NCBI GenBank assembly: GCA_016584305.1
Contig: JACEEZ010018858.1
Span: forward strand, 62,001-126,000
DNA from: Chionoecetes opilio
Taxonomy: Eukaryota > Arthropoda > Malacostraca > Decapoda > Majidae
Length of the DNA: 64,000 bases
Direction of reading: 5' to 3'
Notes under the pieces: generated by a model
Database searches by the model: none
What the model was told of the DNA's origin: nothing
Seen by the model: only the letters and a program-made list of their open reading frames with translations
Translations under genes and position numbers: made by a program
Part shown: piece after piece, positions 11,888 through 25,560 of the stretch
How positions within the stretch are numbered: position 1 is the stretch's first letter
Layout: each line of letters opens with the position of its first letter

Positions 11888-14800
11888 TAGGGTGGCACTT
11901 AAAAATAGATTTTTTATTTTTAATGCGTGCGGGTGGTTTTCTGGTTCCATTCCCGTAAAAAATAACGTATGCAAATTTGTTTTGAAAAATATTAATATTT
12001 AAAGGTCGCGAATCGAGGTAAAAGTTGAGATTTTGGGGGCAAATTTCAAGATTATCAAATTCGTTTCTGACGTTGTTGTTACACTATAATTGGATGATTA
12101 AAAGGCATTTCTTAGTCATTTTCATATTGTTTATTGGTATTTCACTCAGTTTTGGTCACACCGGAATGCTGGTCTACTCCAGGTCCCCCTCTCTTGCAGA
12201 GTATTAGCCCCTCATCGGGGGGGGGGGGATCATGGACAGTGGGCACCCATCTCTCACTCTATGTGGCCTGGTTAGCAGTCGCAGTCGACTTGCGGGCGTC
12301 GGGGTACCGCTTCCTGTGGTCCTCAACGACCTGCAGGAGGAACTGGCGCTGTTCCTCGTCCTTCGTGAGGGCCTGGTTGTAGGCCTGCATCAGCGCCACA
12401 CCGCGCTCGGCGAAGTCATTCACCACCCGCAGCTCCCGGACTACATGAGCGGCGGCTTGGTAGCTGCTGTCCTCCTCCCAGTCGGCTGGATCCTTGTTGA
12501 GGAACCCCGCCTCCAGGTCGAGGATCTTGAAGAGCTGCTTGGACGACGGCGTGACGAAGCTCGCCACCGTCTTGGTCGCGAGAGCGGCGCTCTTGATGTC
12601 CACTGCGGACTTGCGGGGCGGGTCCTCGTCCTCCTCCTCCTCCTCTTGCAAGTCTATGGCCTGGACCATGTCTCGCTTGACCCCGAGGGGAAGGTCGGGG
12701 TCGAAGAGTGCCAGAGCCACCAGCCGCTCGCTCAAGTACCACAGGTGGCGGCCGAAGACCGGGACTGTCGCCTTCGACAGCTCCTTGTCGGGGTAGGCGC
12801 GGAGCGCGTTCACGAAGGCCAGGTCCAGCGCCGGCGCAGCAGCGGCGAGTGGAGTCCGGAACCAGGCGGCGGCGTACGTGCGGACGACGAACAGCGCACA
12901 GCGCCTGATGCCCTGGGCCTCGGCTGCCGTCAGCCGGAACTGCTCCCTGAAGAGGAAGACCTTCACAGCGTAGATGCCCTTTGCCATCCACCTGGCCCGG
13001 TGGAGCGGTCCGGGGCGGGAGAAGCGGATGCCGCGCTTCGGAACTCCGCCGAGAGCAATTACGCAGAGCTCCAGAAGTTCCCGGTAGTCGGCCCGGGGCT
13101 GGGCGTGGTCGAGGAAGCGGCGGAAGTTGACCAGCAGCTCGTCCCGCTCCGGAACGTCATCGGCGGTGAACGGCTCCGGCGTGGTCCTGTCGATGAACTC
13201 CCACCCGCCTTGGAACCTCTTGAACAGCTGGATGTCGGGGCCGCTCGAGACTCCAAGGCAGGTGGAGAAGGCCTTCTCCAGGACCAGCTCGTACACGTGG
13301 TGCCGGCAGGCCAGGTGGAGGACGGGCCGATCCAGCTTCTGCTCGATGAGGGTACAAGCCCCGTTCACCAGCCCGCTGTTCACGCCGTGGTGTCGAAGCT
13401 GAGACCGCGGACCCGCTCCTCCAGCTCCCAGTCCTCCAGCGCTGTGAGCACGGCCTGAGCGCAGTCCTGTGCTCGGCCGGACGGGAGCTTGGGGACGGTG
13501 AGGAGCTTGACCACTCCGCCCCCCGACACCAGGACCGGGAGCCGGTCGACGCTCCCGCCCCCGCCATCGCTCTCCGGGACGATCTTTCCGTCCCAGTGGA
13601 CGATGAGAACGGCGTCGGGGTTGAACGCGGCCTTGATCTCCTTGGCAGCCTCCTCTCGGAACTTCATCCGAGCGCGCCTGAAGGATTCGCGGTTCAGCAC
13701 CAGCTCGGCGGGGTCGTGTCCTAAGTTCCGTGCTGCAGCTGACAACACGTGAACCGCATTGCGGTTGGACACCTTGGTCAGGTCGAGCGCGGCGGCCAGT
13801 TCACTGTTGAGGACGGACTTTCGCACGCTCGCCCGCATGCGCTTCGGAGTATGTGCCGACGTTGAGGGCCTCTCGCCGTCGCCATCGTTGAAGACGTTCC
13901 CTTCGTGTGCGCGCCGCAACGGCCGGGTAGGACTGTTGCCGGCACTGGCACTGGAGTCGGAAGAACTGCCCGCGGAAGAACTGCCCGAAAGCACAACGGA
14001 CCGGTCAAGCTCAAGGCACACTTTCGCCTCCGCTTCCGCCCGCCGGCGATTCGTTGACTCCAACTTCTCCTTGACCTTCTTCTCTTTGACAGCAAGGGAC
14101 ATGTCTCGAGAACCGAGAGAACCGCGGGGCTCGTCCTCCCTTTGGGCTAGCAGGAAGGACCGGTCCTCTTCCTCTGTGAGGAGTGTAAGCGCATCTTGGT
14201 GCGCGATGTCGAAGAGGCGACGCAGGGATGCGACGAATGCCTCTTCCCTCGCCACCTGGGTCGGCCCGCGCTTCGACTTGCTCTTCTTCAAGGAGACCCA
14301 CTCATCGTAGAGTCGGATGAGTTTGTCGCGCGCCCGGTGGGCTGCCTGGACTGGAATGCGTGCCGGGGCCCAGAATGCGAGTACCTCATCGATCACCTTG
14401 GCCGCCGCGGGCTTCTTCTCGTGCTTCAGTTCCAAATGAAGGTGCAGGAACAGACGGAGAGCTTGTCCTCGTGTTGGGAGTCGGCTTCCCGTAAGTTCGT
14501 TCAGTGTACTATGTACAAGGTACACAGTCGTGTTTGACCTAGTCGTCGCCATCGCAACTCTGGGGAAACAGGAGAGGGGAAGGCTATTATTAGTCAATTA
14601 TATAAAATTTTTATGTAATGCGTCAAAAGAAGAAACATGTCAAATGGATGAGGATGATTGGAAATTCCCTGAGGAACAGCACTTTCTGGGCAACAAAAAT
14701 GTAACAGAGCGAATAAAAAACGAACCAAACTGTTATAGAGGCGTTGGTAAACAGTTTCTAAGAGCCCACGGTGCCAACCGACACTCCTTTCCGGTCGAAA

Positions 14801-15190
14801 CGTGCACTAAGACTGAGCCAACCAACGAGCAAAATACGGCCTCGGAACGCGGGCTAACGAGTTTTTGCCTGTTTTGGCCTGACCTGGCCTGGCTCCGATC
14901 GACCGGAAGTGGTGTAATAAACAATTGTTAGACAAAAAAAAGCCAAAATACGTCGGAAATGCAATTTAATGATGGAAAATGTTGTTCGAAATATATTTAA
15001 AGTAAATTTGAAAAAGTTGATTTTTTCCCGAAAAATGTCAACTTTGACCTCAATTCGCGACCTCTAAATATTAATATTTTTTTAAATCCTTTTGCACACA
15101 TTATTTTGTACGGGAATGAAACCAGAAAACCACCCGCACACCTAAAAATCGGATAAAATAAAATTCACTATATGGGTAAGTGCCACCCTA
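11888..15190. mobile_element. 3.3 kb TIR DNA transposon, nearly intact
   Basis: The left end TAGGGTGGCACTTA and right end TAAGTGCCACCCTA are inverted copies. Similarity continues about 170 bp inward, including GCGGGTGGTTTTCTGGTTCC against its complement near 15,120-15,140 and the AATTCGCGACCT block near 15,050. The element sits in a (TA)n array, so the target duplication cannot be read with certainty; TA is the simplest reading. It contains one gene on the minus strand (12,259-14,552). GC content jumps from AT-rich ends to a strongly GC-rich gene body, unlike its surroundings. The superfamily is not assigned from sequence alone. Confidence 0.85.
12259..14552 (-). pseudogene. DNA transposon transposase, one frameshift
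   Basis: ATG 14,552 (MATTRSNTTVYLV) follows a CCCCAG acceptor-like site. The frame runs about 390 codons to a TGA at 13,380-13,382, straight after GLSFDTTA. The next frame continues without gap from that point (VNSGLVNGACTLIEQKL) for about 374 more codons to 12,259. One base is therefore missing, or the reading is -1 shifted, giving about 765 residues in total. A Ser-rich linker (~205-235) follows a basic coiled-coil-like segment. Then come VHWDGK, FDTTA and CRHHVYELVL, which look like the D, D and downstream elements of an RNase H-fold transposase. I recall this FDTT...GACxLIE...ACRHH pattern from uncharacterised arthropod repeat proteins; the catalytic assignment is inference. A Glu-rich run lies near the end. 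No slippery heptamer is at the break. Confidence 0.75.
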
Positions 15191-15216
15191 ATATATATAT
15201 ATATATATACACTATA

Positions 15217-15359
15217 GGCCTCTTCCATTTGTGCCCAAGTTGCATGAACCAGTTCTTTCAGTTCAGGGTTGGGTTCAGTTCCTGGTTATGGGTTCGCGTG
15301 TCACAAATGGAACGCAAAAACCCCGTTTTTTGTTTACAAACAAACTCAGCTGGCGAGGC

Positions 15360-15449
<90 letters not shown>

Positions 15450-15801
15450 AAAGTGGTAACGCAGCTGTGATGTGAAGGGATATCATATCAAGTTTAAGAT
15501 CGCGGGACCGCATGGCCTCCACCAGTGCCCCTTGTACCGCCTGTCTGACATCCTCTCCGACTCGTGCATGCGGAAAACCCTTCACGATAAGAGAAATAGG
15601 GCCCAATGCGGCCTTTGTATGTTATGAACTGAAAACTCTACCCAGATTACCCACCTCCCTATGTGAGTAGAGAAAGTTCAAGGGTTTTGCTGAATCACTA
15701 CGCGCGTCACCTCGGACCCAGGTTTTCGTGCGCAAATGGAACGCCTAAATTCTTGGGTTCCGTGAACTGGTTCCTGAAATGTCGCAAATGGAAGAGGCCT
15801 T
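15217..15801. mobile_element. 585-bp MITE with TIRs
   Basis: The ends AGGCCTCTTCCATTTG and CAAATGGAAGAGGCCT are perfect inverted repeats, and weaker inverted similarity (AACCAGTTC) extends inward. It lies between two TA arrays. No transposase is present. The interior holds an (GA)n array at 15,366-15,446. Confidence 0.85.
15366..15446. repeat. (GA)n microsatellite
   Basis: About 40 GA units inside the 585-bp MITE. Confidence 0.95.
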
Positions 15802-15817
15802 ATATATATATATATAT

Positions 15818-16495
15818 ATAATAATAATATAAGCGAAAGTTGTGTGTGTGTGTGTGTGTATCTGTCTGTCTGTCTGTCTGTCTGTCTGTCCGCGATAGGT
15901 GCCGCCCCCTGTGGCGGAATCCCATCATATGTCACAGTTTTGGAATCAGGTTGACCAGGGGAAGGTTTTAAGCCCACTTATAGCATGATCCGATCACTTT
16001 TTTTTTTTTTTTTTTTTTTAGCAGCCTATTAGCGAGAACTGTGAAGAAAAAAAAGTGGGTTGCGAGAATTGAGGAAACGTTGATGTAGGGTGATGGGTAA
16101 TAGGTGAGTGAATGGGTGGGGTGATGGGTAATGGGTGTGGGGTGATGGGTGAGTGAATGGGTGGGGGGTGATGGGTGATGGGTGAGGGAATAGGTGGGGG
16201 GTGATGGGTAACGGGTGAGTGAATGGGTGTGGTGATGGGTAATGGGTGTGTGGTGATGGGTAATGGGTGAGTGAATGGGTGGGGGGTGATGGGTAATGGG
16301 TGAGTGAATGGGTGGGGGGAATACATACATTTCAGGAAAGTTAGAAGGGGCTATCTGGAGAGTCTGTGTTTGGTGGGCCGAGGTGGTGGGTAATGGGTCT
16401 ATCTGGAGAGTCTGTGTTTGGTGGGCCGAAGGCCCACCAATAGCCCTCCGCAGGAGCTAGCCAAAAAGGCCGCCCGGAGGTCGGCTTTGCGGCTA

Positions 16496-16496
<1 letters not shown>
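15818..16496 (+). mobile_element. Non-autonomous Helitron-like element, copy 1
   Basis: The 5' end has ATAATATAAGCGAAAG, followed by a TG/CTGT microsatellite, GTCCGCGATAGGTGCCGCC and a long T run. An internal minisatellite follows (unit near GGGTGATGGGTAATGGGTGA, at 16,083-16,320). The 3' end has a GC hairpin (CCGCCCGGAGG...CGG) about 10 bases before a terminal CTAG. CTRR with an upstream hairpin and no TIR or target duplication is the Helitron signature; internal minisatellites suit the helentron-associated HINE class. No Rep/helicase gene is present. The His/Pro/Ser frames on the minus strand are repeat products. Confidence 0.8.

Positions 16497-16526
<30 letters not shown>
16497..16526. 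repeat. (TA)n microsatellite
   Basis: TA array joined directly to the Helitron CTAG end. Confidence 0.9.
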
Positions 16527-16527
<1 letters not shown>

Positions 16528-17109
16528 TATGTACAGAGAGAAAAACATATATAAAAGTAAATAATAAATAAAAGTATGTGTGTGTACGAATAACCAAAGG
16601 CCAGTCAGTAGTAGTAGTAGAGAAGGAGCAAGAGTTCGTCTGGTTCATGGCGTCTGGCTCATATAAAATGCATTAACAATTAAGCATTCCAATATTTTTC
16701 TTTCCTTTAACTTCACATAACTGAAAAGGAATGGGGTAGGGTGATCTATCACAGCACTGCTAGGGGTAACAATGCCAAAACGTTTGAGAACCACTGCGAG
16801 TCTAGAGCCTCAGGTAGTTCAGCCTGTGTTCCTGCAATCACCAACCTCTGAAAGAGGTTGGTGAACCCTGATTATAGCATTTTGAAGGATAAAGATGTGG
16901 ACGCTTTAGATTTAGAAAGTGCTGGTGTTACTGTTCCACAGAAATCTGACAAAGGTCTTTGTTTACACAGGAAAACATGTAAAATTATGTAGTTAAAAAT
17001 AACATTTCTAATTGTAAAGTCAGAATGACAACATGGTTGGTATTGTTTTTTGTTCCAGTGGTGTGGACTGACGGTGCTACCAGAGTACTACATTTTATGT
17101 GGCGTGCCT
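16527..17109. other. Unannotated stretch with possible hAT-type end
   Basis: 16,750-16,797 on the minus strand begins CAGTGGTTCTCAAACG, a form common at hAT ends, but no partner end was found. A small perfect hairpin (CACCAACCTCT/AGAGGTTGGTG) lies at about 16,840-16,864. Confidence 0.35.
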
Positions 17110-17562
17110 TCATTGGTCCAACCAGCACAGAACAACCATCCGGTTTGATTCAATGAGTATTGACTTTGCTACACCAAACCGGTCTGCTACACTCCGGATT
17201 GTGTCCTGATTGGCTAATGTCCTAATTAACATCAATACCCTCTTCACCAGGTCAATTGGAGCATGTCCTCCGTGTGTATCCAAAGGCCAGCTCCTCTCAT
17301 TCCCTAATTCATCAACCAAATGCTGCACTGATGATTTCAAAAAACGAAAATGGTTCTTAAAATCATCTGGCTCATAAGAGGGAATAACATCCTCATAGTG
17401 ACAGGACACTTTCCTGCGCTTAACAGCATTAGGTCGGATCAAATGAAGAATATACTCATCTGAACTATCAGAGGCACCCTCTGAATCAGAAGTATCATTA
17501 CTAGCCTCTTCAAGAACCCTTCGTTGGTATAATAATGATACTACTTCAGTATAGTCATCCAT
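17110..17562 (-). pseudogene. PIF/Harbinger transposase N-terminal fragment
   Basis: From ATG 17,562 (MDDYTEVVSLLYQRR) the frame gives an acidic Ser/Asp-rich segment. It is followed by FKNHFRFLKSSVQHLVDELG and PIDLVKRVLMLIRTLANQDT, then IRSVADRFGVAKS. This is the N-terminal helical and HTH part typical of HARBI1-like transposases (FRMxxxTFxxLxxxL, then helix-turn-helix with VADxFGVSKS). It ends at a stop 17,110, before the DDE core, about 150 residues against 350-400 for the family. I could not find matching terminal repeats or the separate MADF/Myb gene that Harbingers carry. Confidence 0.65.
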
Positions 17563-18022
17563 AGAAAGAATATTAATATAATAGATAAAACTTATAGAAT
17601 AGAAAAGAACAATAATATCTCCACTAGGAACAACAATCAAACAACCAACATACGCCACAAATGTTCCAATTGTAATTGTTGCGCCGTAACCGTGCACAAC
17701 TGGAAACAAAAAGTGAACGTTTTCGTGGTGGTGGTGAGTTTAGTCAACTAAAACCGGTGTTAGTTTTGCGACGCGAACACGCCCATTTTGTACCTGATAT
17801 ATGGCTTTTTATAATCGTAGTGAAGCTGTGAAAAATGCCGGGGTTTGTGTAAAAAGAGGCTTGGGGAACCATGTTCCACCAAAACTACAGGATTAGATTT
17901 TTAATATGTTGTAAAGATGACCCTAGTGCACCAAAAAATCCATGTTTAATTAATATTGCAATTTTCCCTGGGTTCAGCCCTTTTTGGCGCTAGATTTACT
18001 GGTCTATTATGCGTGTGCATAA
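17563..18022. other. Unannotated stretch
   Basis: Probably the 5' part of the Harbinger remnant to about 17,760, then sequence with nothing recognisable. Confidence 0.35.
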
Positions 18023-18294
18023 TACACAGCGCGCCAAAGCATTGTTCGCGACATCATAACACAGCGCTTCCATACGGGAATTCAGAAAATGTACTCTATG
18101 GCAGCCTACTGACTTCCGAGAGAGATATCTTACATATGGCAGCTTGTTTAAGGCACGGGCAGTCCATCAAGACCGTTGAGGAATGTTCAGATGCCACTTG
18201 TCAATTATAGACCAAGCATTTTAAAAAGTATCGCCTTCCATCCCGCGAGTAATTTGAACAGACGCGCGTTGGTATGACTATCCTTATTTTCATA

Positions 18295-18564
18295 ATGAGT
18301 GGCAAGAAAGACCTAATAAAGGAGCAAAGTAAAGTTATTGTATCTCTACACAAGGCAGAGAGGCCAGTGGAAGAAATATCAAGGATTGTGGATGTTACGA
18401 AGAGATGTGTGCATAAGTGGGTGGAAAGTTTCACGGTGGAAAGCATCGTCGCGACAGCCGCGACACCAGAACATTATAAGTGGCCAGGGCGAGGATGTAA
18501 AAGTCATATCGCAATATTTTTCTTGCTCTTAATTGAGGATGGGCATCCACTTGACGTTGCATGA
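18295..18564 (+). pseudogene. Tc1/mariner-like transposase HTH, left arm
   Basis: Starts MSGKKDLIKEQSKVIVSLHK and continues through ISRIVDVTKRCVHKWVE. This is a paired-like helix-turn-helix of the type that opens Tc1/mariner transposases and binds the TIR. The coding match ends near 18,480 and the frame then runs into the spacer. It is about 60 residues of HTH with no DD(E/D) core. The same ORF occurs in inverted orientation in the right arm. Confidence 0.75.
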
Positions 18565-18616
18565 CATTTAGGGTGCTTGCTGATGTTTTACACCCTCGCC
18601 CTGGCCACTTATACTG

Positions 18617-18793
18617 TTATGGTGTCGCGGCTGTCGCGACGATGCAACCCACCGTGAAACATTCCACCCACTTATGCACACATCTCCTCGTAACATCCAC
18701 AATCCTTGATATTTCTTCCACTGGCCTCTCTGCCTTGTGTAGAGATACAATAACTTTACTTTGCTCCTTTATTAGGTCTTTCTTGCCACTCAT
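18617..18793 (-). pseudogene. Tc1/mariner-like transposase HTH, right arm
   Basis: Inverted copy of the left-arm ORF with a few substitutions (for example VTRRCVHKWVECF against VTKRCVHKWVESF). Substitutions are sparse and mostly conservative, so the arms are recent or have been kept alike by conversion. Confidence 0.75.
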
Positions 18794-19227
18794 TATGAAA
18801 ATAAGGATAGTCATACCAACGCGCGTCTGTTCAAATTACTCGCGGGATGGAAGGCGATACTTTTTAAAATGCTTGGTCTATAATTGACAAGTGGCATCTG
18901 AACATTCCTCAACGGTCTTGATGGACTGCCCGTGCCTTAAACAAGCTGCCATATGTAAGATATCTCTCTCGGAAGTCAGTAGGCTGCCATAGAGTACATT
19001 TTCTGAATTCCCGTATGGAAGCGCTGTGTTATGATGTCGCGAACAATGCTTTGGCGCGCTGTGTAGACCCGAGCGTTCACTTGCATTGTGTGTTATCATT
19101 CTGAAATTACACCATTTTACCATTTTTCTTTGTATTTTGTTTTACGTGGAAAGAAGTGTGAAGAAAATTAGAAATGCTACAAAGATTAGAGGAAAATGTC
19201 TGCAGTTACCACTCCCAGAAAAATATA

Positions 19228-19817
19228 TCTATAATAATATAAGCGAAAGTGTGTGTGTGTGTGTGTGTGTCTGTGTGTCCGCGATAGGTGCCGCTCCCCG
19301 TGCCCCAATCCCATCATATGGCACAGTTTTGGAACCAGCTCGACCAGGGGCAACTTATAAGTCCACTCATGAGATGATCCGATCACTTTTTTTTTTTTTA
19401 GCAGCCTATTAGCGAGAATTGTGGAAAAAAAATGTGGGTTGCGAGAATTGAGGAAACCTTGATGTAGGGTGATGGGTAATGGGTGTGGGGTGATGGGTGA
19501 GGTAATAGGTGGGGGGTGATGGGTAATGGGTGAGTGAATGGGTGTGTGGTGATGGGTAATGGGTGAGTGAATGGGTGGAGGGTGATGGGTAATGGGTGAG
19601 TGAATGGGTGGGGGGTGATGGGTAAGGCGTTAATACATACATTTCTACATCCATGATTTCAGGAAAGTTAGAAGGGGCTATCTGGAGAGTCTGTTTGGTG
19701 GGCCTTCGGCCCACCAAACACACTCCAGAAAGCTGTGTTTGGTGGGCCGAAGGCCCACCAATAGCCCTCCGCAGGAGCTAGCCAAAAAGTCCGCCCGGAG
19801 GGCGGCTTTGCGGCTAG
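19228..19817 (+). mobile_element. Non-autonomous Helitron-like element, copy 2
   Basis: Starts TCTATAATAATATAAGCG after an A and ends CTTTGCGGCTAG before a T, the classical A|TC...CTRR|T insertion. Poly-T at 19,386-19,399 and minisatellite at 19,460-19,625. Near the 3' end is a large hairpin made of two copies of the GGTGGGCC(TTCG/GAAG)GCCCACC palindrome. Confidence 0.85.
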
Positions 19818-20310
19818 TCAAACATAATGTTGAGTTCAATAGGAAAAAATGGTGTAAATTCCAGCGTGTTTTAATGTAATGTGTAATGTAATGTAAGGTC
19901 GTGTGAGGAGTATTATAAGCATACTCGGGGAAACAGAATATAGCATTGGTATTATCAATATAGTATGGAAAAGATTAAGCTGGAAGCCTTGTGGCTGTGG
20001 CATGGCTGTGGGGGAGAAAATGGGGCGTGTTATCAGAAAGGAAAAAAATAACAATATAATTTTTCAGATTTTATTCCCTCAAGAATCTCGATATAATAAC
20101 GAAGCCACATGTCGTATTTGGAGGCACGTACAGAAAACCGAATACTTCTTGTTTGCTTCTGAAGACATGTAAGGTACAGTACAAAGCCCTTAGAGTATTA
20201 CACGAATGTTTAAGCTTTGATGAGTTTGTTCAGTTAATTGCGAGGTATTCATCACTGTCTGTTATGTAATGTTAGTCGTGAAAAGAAACAACAACGAGCT
20301 AGTTCTCTCT

Positions 20311-20311
<1 letters not shown>
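19818..20311. other. Unannotated stretch
   Basis: AT-rich; an 89-codon frame at 19,903-20,172 shows no recognisable domain. Confidence 0.4.
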
Positions 20312-20348
<37 letters not shown>

Positions 20349-21627
20349 TAATACATTGAAAACAAAAGGGGAGTTGATGTGCTAAAGTCCCGGCTGGGAC
20401 GCCAAGGACTATCTCTAGCAGTATTATATTTTATTCATGACAATAATTATACAAATAATATGGAAAAAGTATAGCAATTCTCTACTATAAACTAATACTA
20501 ATACACGAGTGATTAAGAAATTATACTAACAACTATACGCTAATACACATAATATAAAGAAAGTATACTAATACATTGATACACATATATATAAAGAAAT
20601 TATACTAATGTATAACATTAATCTTATAATACAAATGTTTAGTCATTATTTTTATTACATGTTTCTATTGCGTTAGTTCCGCTTGCAGCCAGGCATTTAC
20701 GCCCGATTTGAAGGCGTGCAGGGAATTGGTGAGGTGCAGGTCGGTCTGGGGGTGTTCCATAGTCGACCATAGCGGGGTAGGAAGGAGCTGAGGTAATGTT
20801 CCGTCCTCACGAAGGGCACAGTCACCTGATGGTCGATGTTGTGGGCCGCACGGGTAGAATAGGAGGGCCTGGCCCGTGGGTTGAGGCGCAGCTCTGCTAG
20901 TTGTAGGAATTGCATCCTGTGAGCCTTGTACATGACGCACATGCCTGCCACGTCACGCCGCTGCTGGAGAGGTTGAGTGATCTGTGCAGCAGCCTCAGGG
21001 GCTTTCAGCCGGGCCAGCCGCTGGGCTCTGGCTTGAACCCGGTCGAGGAGGCCGAGGTATGACGGGGACCATGCGAGGGGCGAGTATTCCATCAGGGAGC
21101 GGACTTGTGACTTGTAGAGTGTGCCGACTCCCTGAGCGTCCAGGAGGTGCGCGACGCGTCGGATGCAGCTCAGTTTCCAGGCAGCATCCTTGGTGACCTT
21201 CCTGACGTGGCTGGTGTATGTGAGGCCAGAGTCGAACTCCACCCCTAGAATGTTGACTGACTCCTGGAGGTGTATTTTTCTGCCTTCCAGGAGAATGGCG
21301 TGTTGGTCCCAGATGACTGCTTCTTGCCTGCGGGAGATGAGGACGGCTTGGGTCTTGTCTGGTGCAAAGGTGACTTGCCATCTCTTGCCCCAGGAGGCGA
21401 TGCTCTGCAGTGCCTGGTTGATGCGAATGACTGTGTTGTGGCGATCACTCCTCTCACAGGTGAATGTGAGAGTACAGTCGTCTGCGTACGCTCTTGCCTC
21501 AGGAATCAGCTGCAGGATGTCGTTGAAGTAAACGTTCCATAGTAATGGCCCGAGTACACTTCCTTGAGGGACACTGGCTTTGAGAGCATTTTCAGAGGAA
21601 GTGTGACCATTCACCACCACGCGCAGA
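20312..21627 (-). mobile_element. 5'-truncated Jockey-like LINE
   Basis: On the minus strand: an RT C-terminal coding part (21,620-20,665), an AT-rich 3' UTR with a GTCCCGGCTGGGACGCC block, and a poly(A) tail seen as T34 at 20,312-20,345. The 5' end stops within RT motif region B and is joined to a short inverted copy of itself (21,603-21,645), then a (CT)n array. Confidence 0.8.
20665..21620 (-). pseudogene. LINE reverse transcriptase, C-terminal half
   Basis: The frame opens at the [10 protein letters not shown] segment and carries VPQGSVLGPLLWNVYFNDIL (motif B), AYADDCTLTF (catalytic YADD), LGVEFDS (motif E) and the thumb segment SLMEYSPLAWSPSYLGLLDR. This matches Jockey/I-type LINEs that give non-LTR insertions through target-primed reverse transcription. 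Motif A and the endonuclease are missing. Near 20,770 the frame shifts by one into the true C-terminus (LHLTNSLHAFKSGVNAWLQ), which stops at 20,665. The catalytic aspartates are intact, so decay is by truncation and one indel. Confidence 0.85.
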
Positions 21628-21645
21628 GTGGTGGTGAATGGTCAC
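21603..21645. repeat. Perfect 18-bp foldback at the truncated LINE 5' end
   Basis: GTGACCATTCACCACCAC at 21,603-21,620 is repeated exactly in inverse at 21,628-21,645 with a 7-base loop. The left arm and loop are LINE coding sequence; the right arm is the duplicate. Confidence 0.9.
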
Positions 21646-21652
21646 CCCCCCC

Positions 21653-23798
<2,146 letters not shown>

Positions 23799-23862
<64 letters not shown>
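23799..23862. repeat. (TA)n microsatellite
   Basis: About 32 TA units. Confidence 0.95.
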
Positions 23863-23864
<2 letters not shown>

Positions 23865-24149
23865 TCATCCTATCTCTCCTCCTGAACATATTTTTCTCCC
23901 CCTTCTTTCCTTCATCCTTCCTTTATCTCCCATCCTAATGATCCTTTCACTTTCCTGCATTTCTTTCTGTCCAATAATGCATCCTTTTCCTACTCTGGTC
24001 CTCCTCCTCCTACATATCGTCACGATTATCCCACTCCTCCTCTTCTATCTGGTTCTTCTCCTCCTTACCTCTCCTAACCTCCTTCATCCTTCCTTCTCCT
24101 CCACCTCCTTCATTTTTCCCCTCTTTGTGTCTTGTCCTTAAGTCACCTC

Positions 24150-24365
24150 CTAACCGTACCTCCTCCTCCTCTTCTTTATCGTCCTTCTTCCATCACCTCA
24201 CGCCGCCTAATTCTCGTCCTCCTTCCCTCACCTCACGTCGCCTCCTTCTCTACCTCCTCCTCTTCTTTATCGTCCTCCTTCCCTCATCTCACGTCGCCTT
24301 CTCTACCTCCTCCTCCTCTGCTTTATCGTCCTCCTTCCATCACCTCACGTCGCCTCCTTCTTGTC
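24150..24365. repeat. Pyrimidine-rich minisatellite, unit about 55-65 bp
   Basis: Four or five copies of TCTTCTTTATCGTCCTCCTT followed by CCTCACCTCACGTCGCCT and a CTCCTC run. Confidence 0.8.
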
Positions 24366-24481
24366 CTTCTTCTCCTTCTTTTTCCTGGCATCCTTGGGCG
24401 TGAGTTCCCGGTCCCCAGAGTCAGTAGGTCGTGACTTAGCCCAATGAATGCCTAGGTGTCCCACTTCACAGAACCTCCATT

Positions 24482-25240
<759 letters not shown>

Positions 25241-25560
25241 GGAGGCGGTAGCGGAGTGGTTAGCGTCTCCGACTGGCGTTCTCGGTGACCCGAGTTCGAT
25301 CCCCGAAGAAACCCAAAACCTTTCTGCACCGTCGAGTGGCCTAAGAACACCCACATGCCTGCCCATCAACTCTACCTTCGATTGCGAGTGCATCGGAGGG
25401 CACAGGGGGGCGGCATGAGCCGCTAATCACAGGCGTCACTATATAAGAATCCTGCCTGCGCTACCACGGGCGAGGACCAACCATCACAGCCCTCAAGTGA
25501 ACCTCCAGAGCCTACCATCTGAGCCCTGGGTCACCACTGCCTACAGGCGCTATAGGCACA
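25241..25560 (+). repeat. tRNA-derived SINE (third family)
   Basis: GGCGGTAGCGGAGTGGTTAG is an A box start and GAGTTCGATCCCC a B box about 45 bases on. The body that follows is unrelated to tRNA (GCCCATCAACTCTACCTTCG, then a GC-rich segment). The anticodon arm is imperfect. The 3' limit is uncertain. Confidence 0.6.

Larger units (their letters stand above)
18025..19063. mobile_element. Tc1-like foldback element: 1 kb palindrome
   Basis: The arms 18,025-18,501 and 18,586-19,063 are near-identical inverted copies of about 477 bp with an 84-bp spacer. The outer ends are CACAGCGCGCCAAAGC and its complement, each flanked by TA (18,023-18,024 and 19,064-19,065), the Tc1/mariner target. Each arm carries an ORF for the transposase N-terminus, pointing inward. 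No catalytic DDE region is present, so it depends on a transposase elsewhere. Confidence 0.85.

Noticed and set aside
12232..13458. Long + strand frame of about 400 codons
   Set aside because: It is antisense to the transposase in a very GC-rich stretch, has low-complexity Leu/Arg/Glu/Gly composition, and no known domain. The minus-strand reading has recognisable motifs.
16750..16797. hAT transposon end (CAGTGGTTCTCAAACG)
   Set aside because: No partner end, target duplication or transposase could be located.
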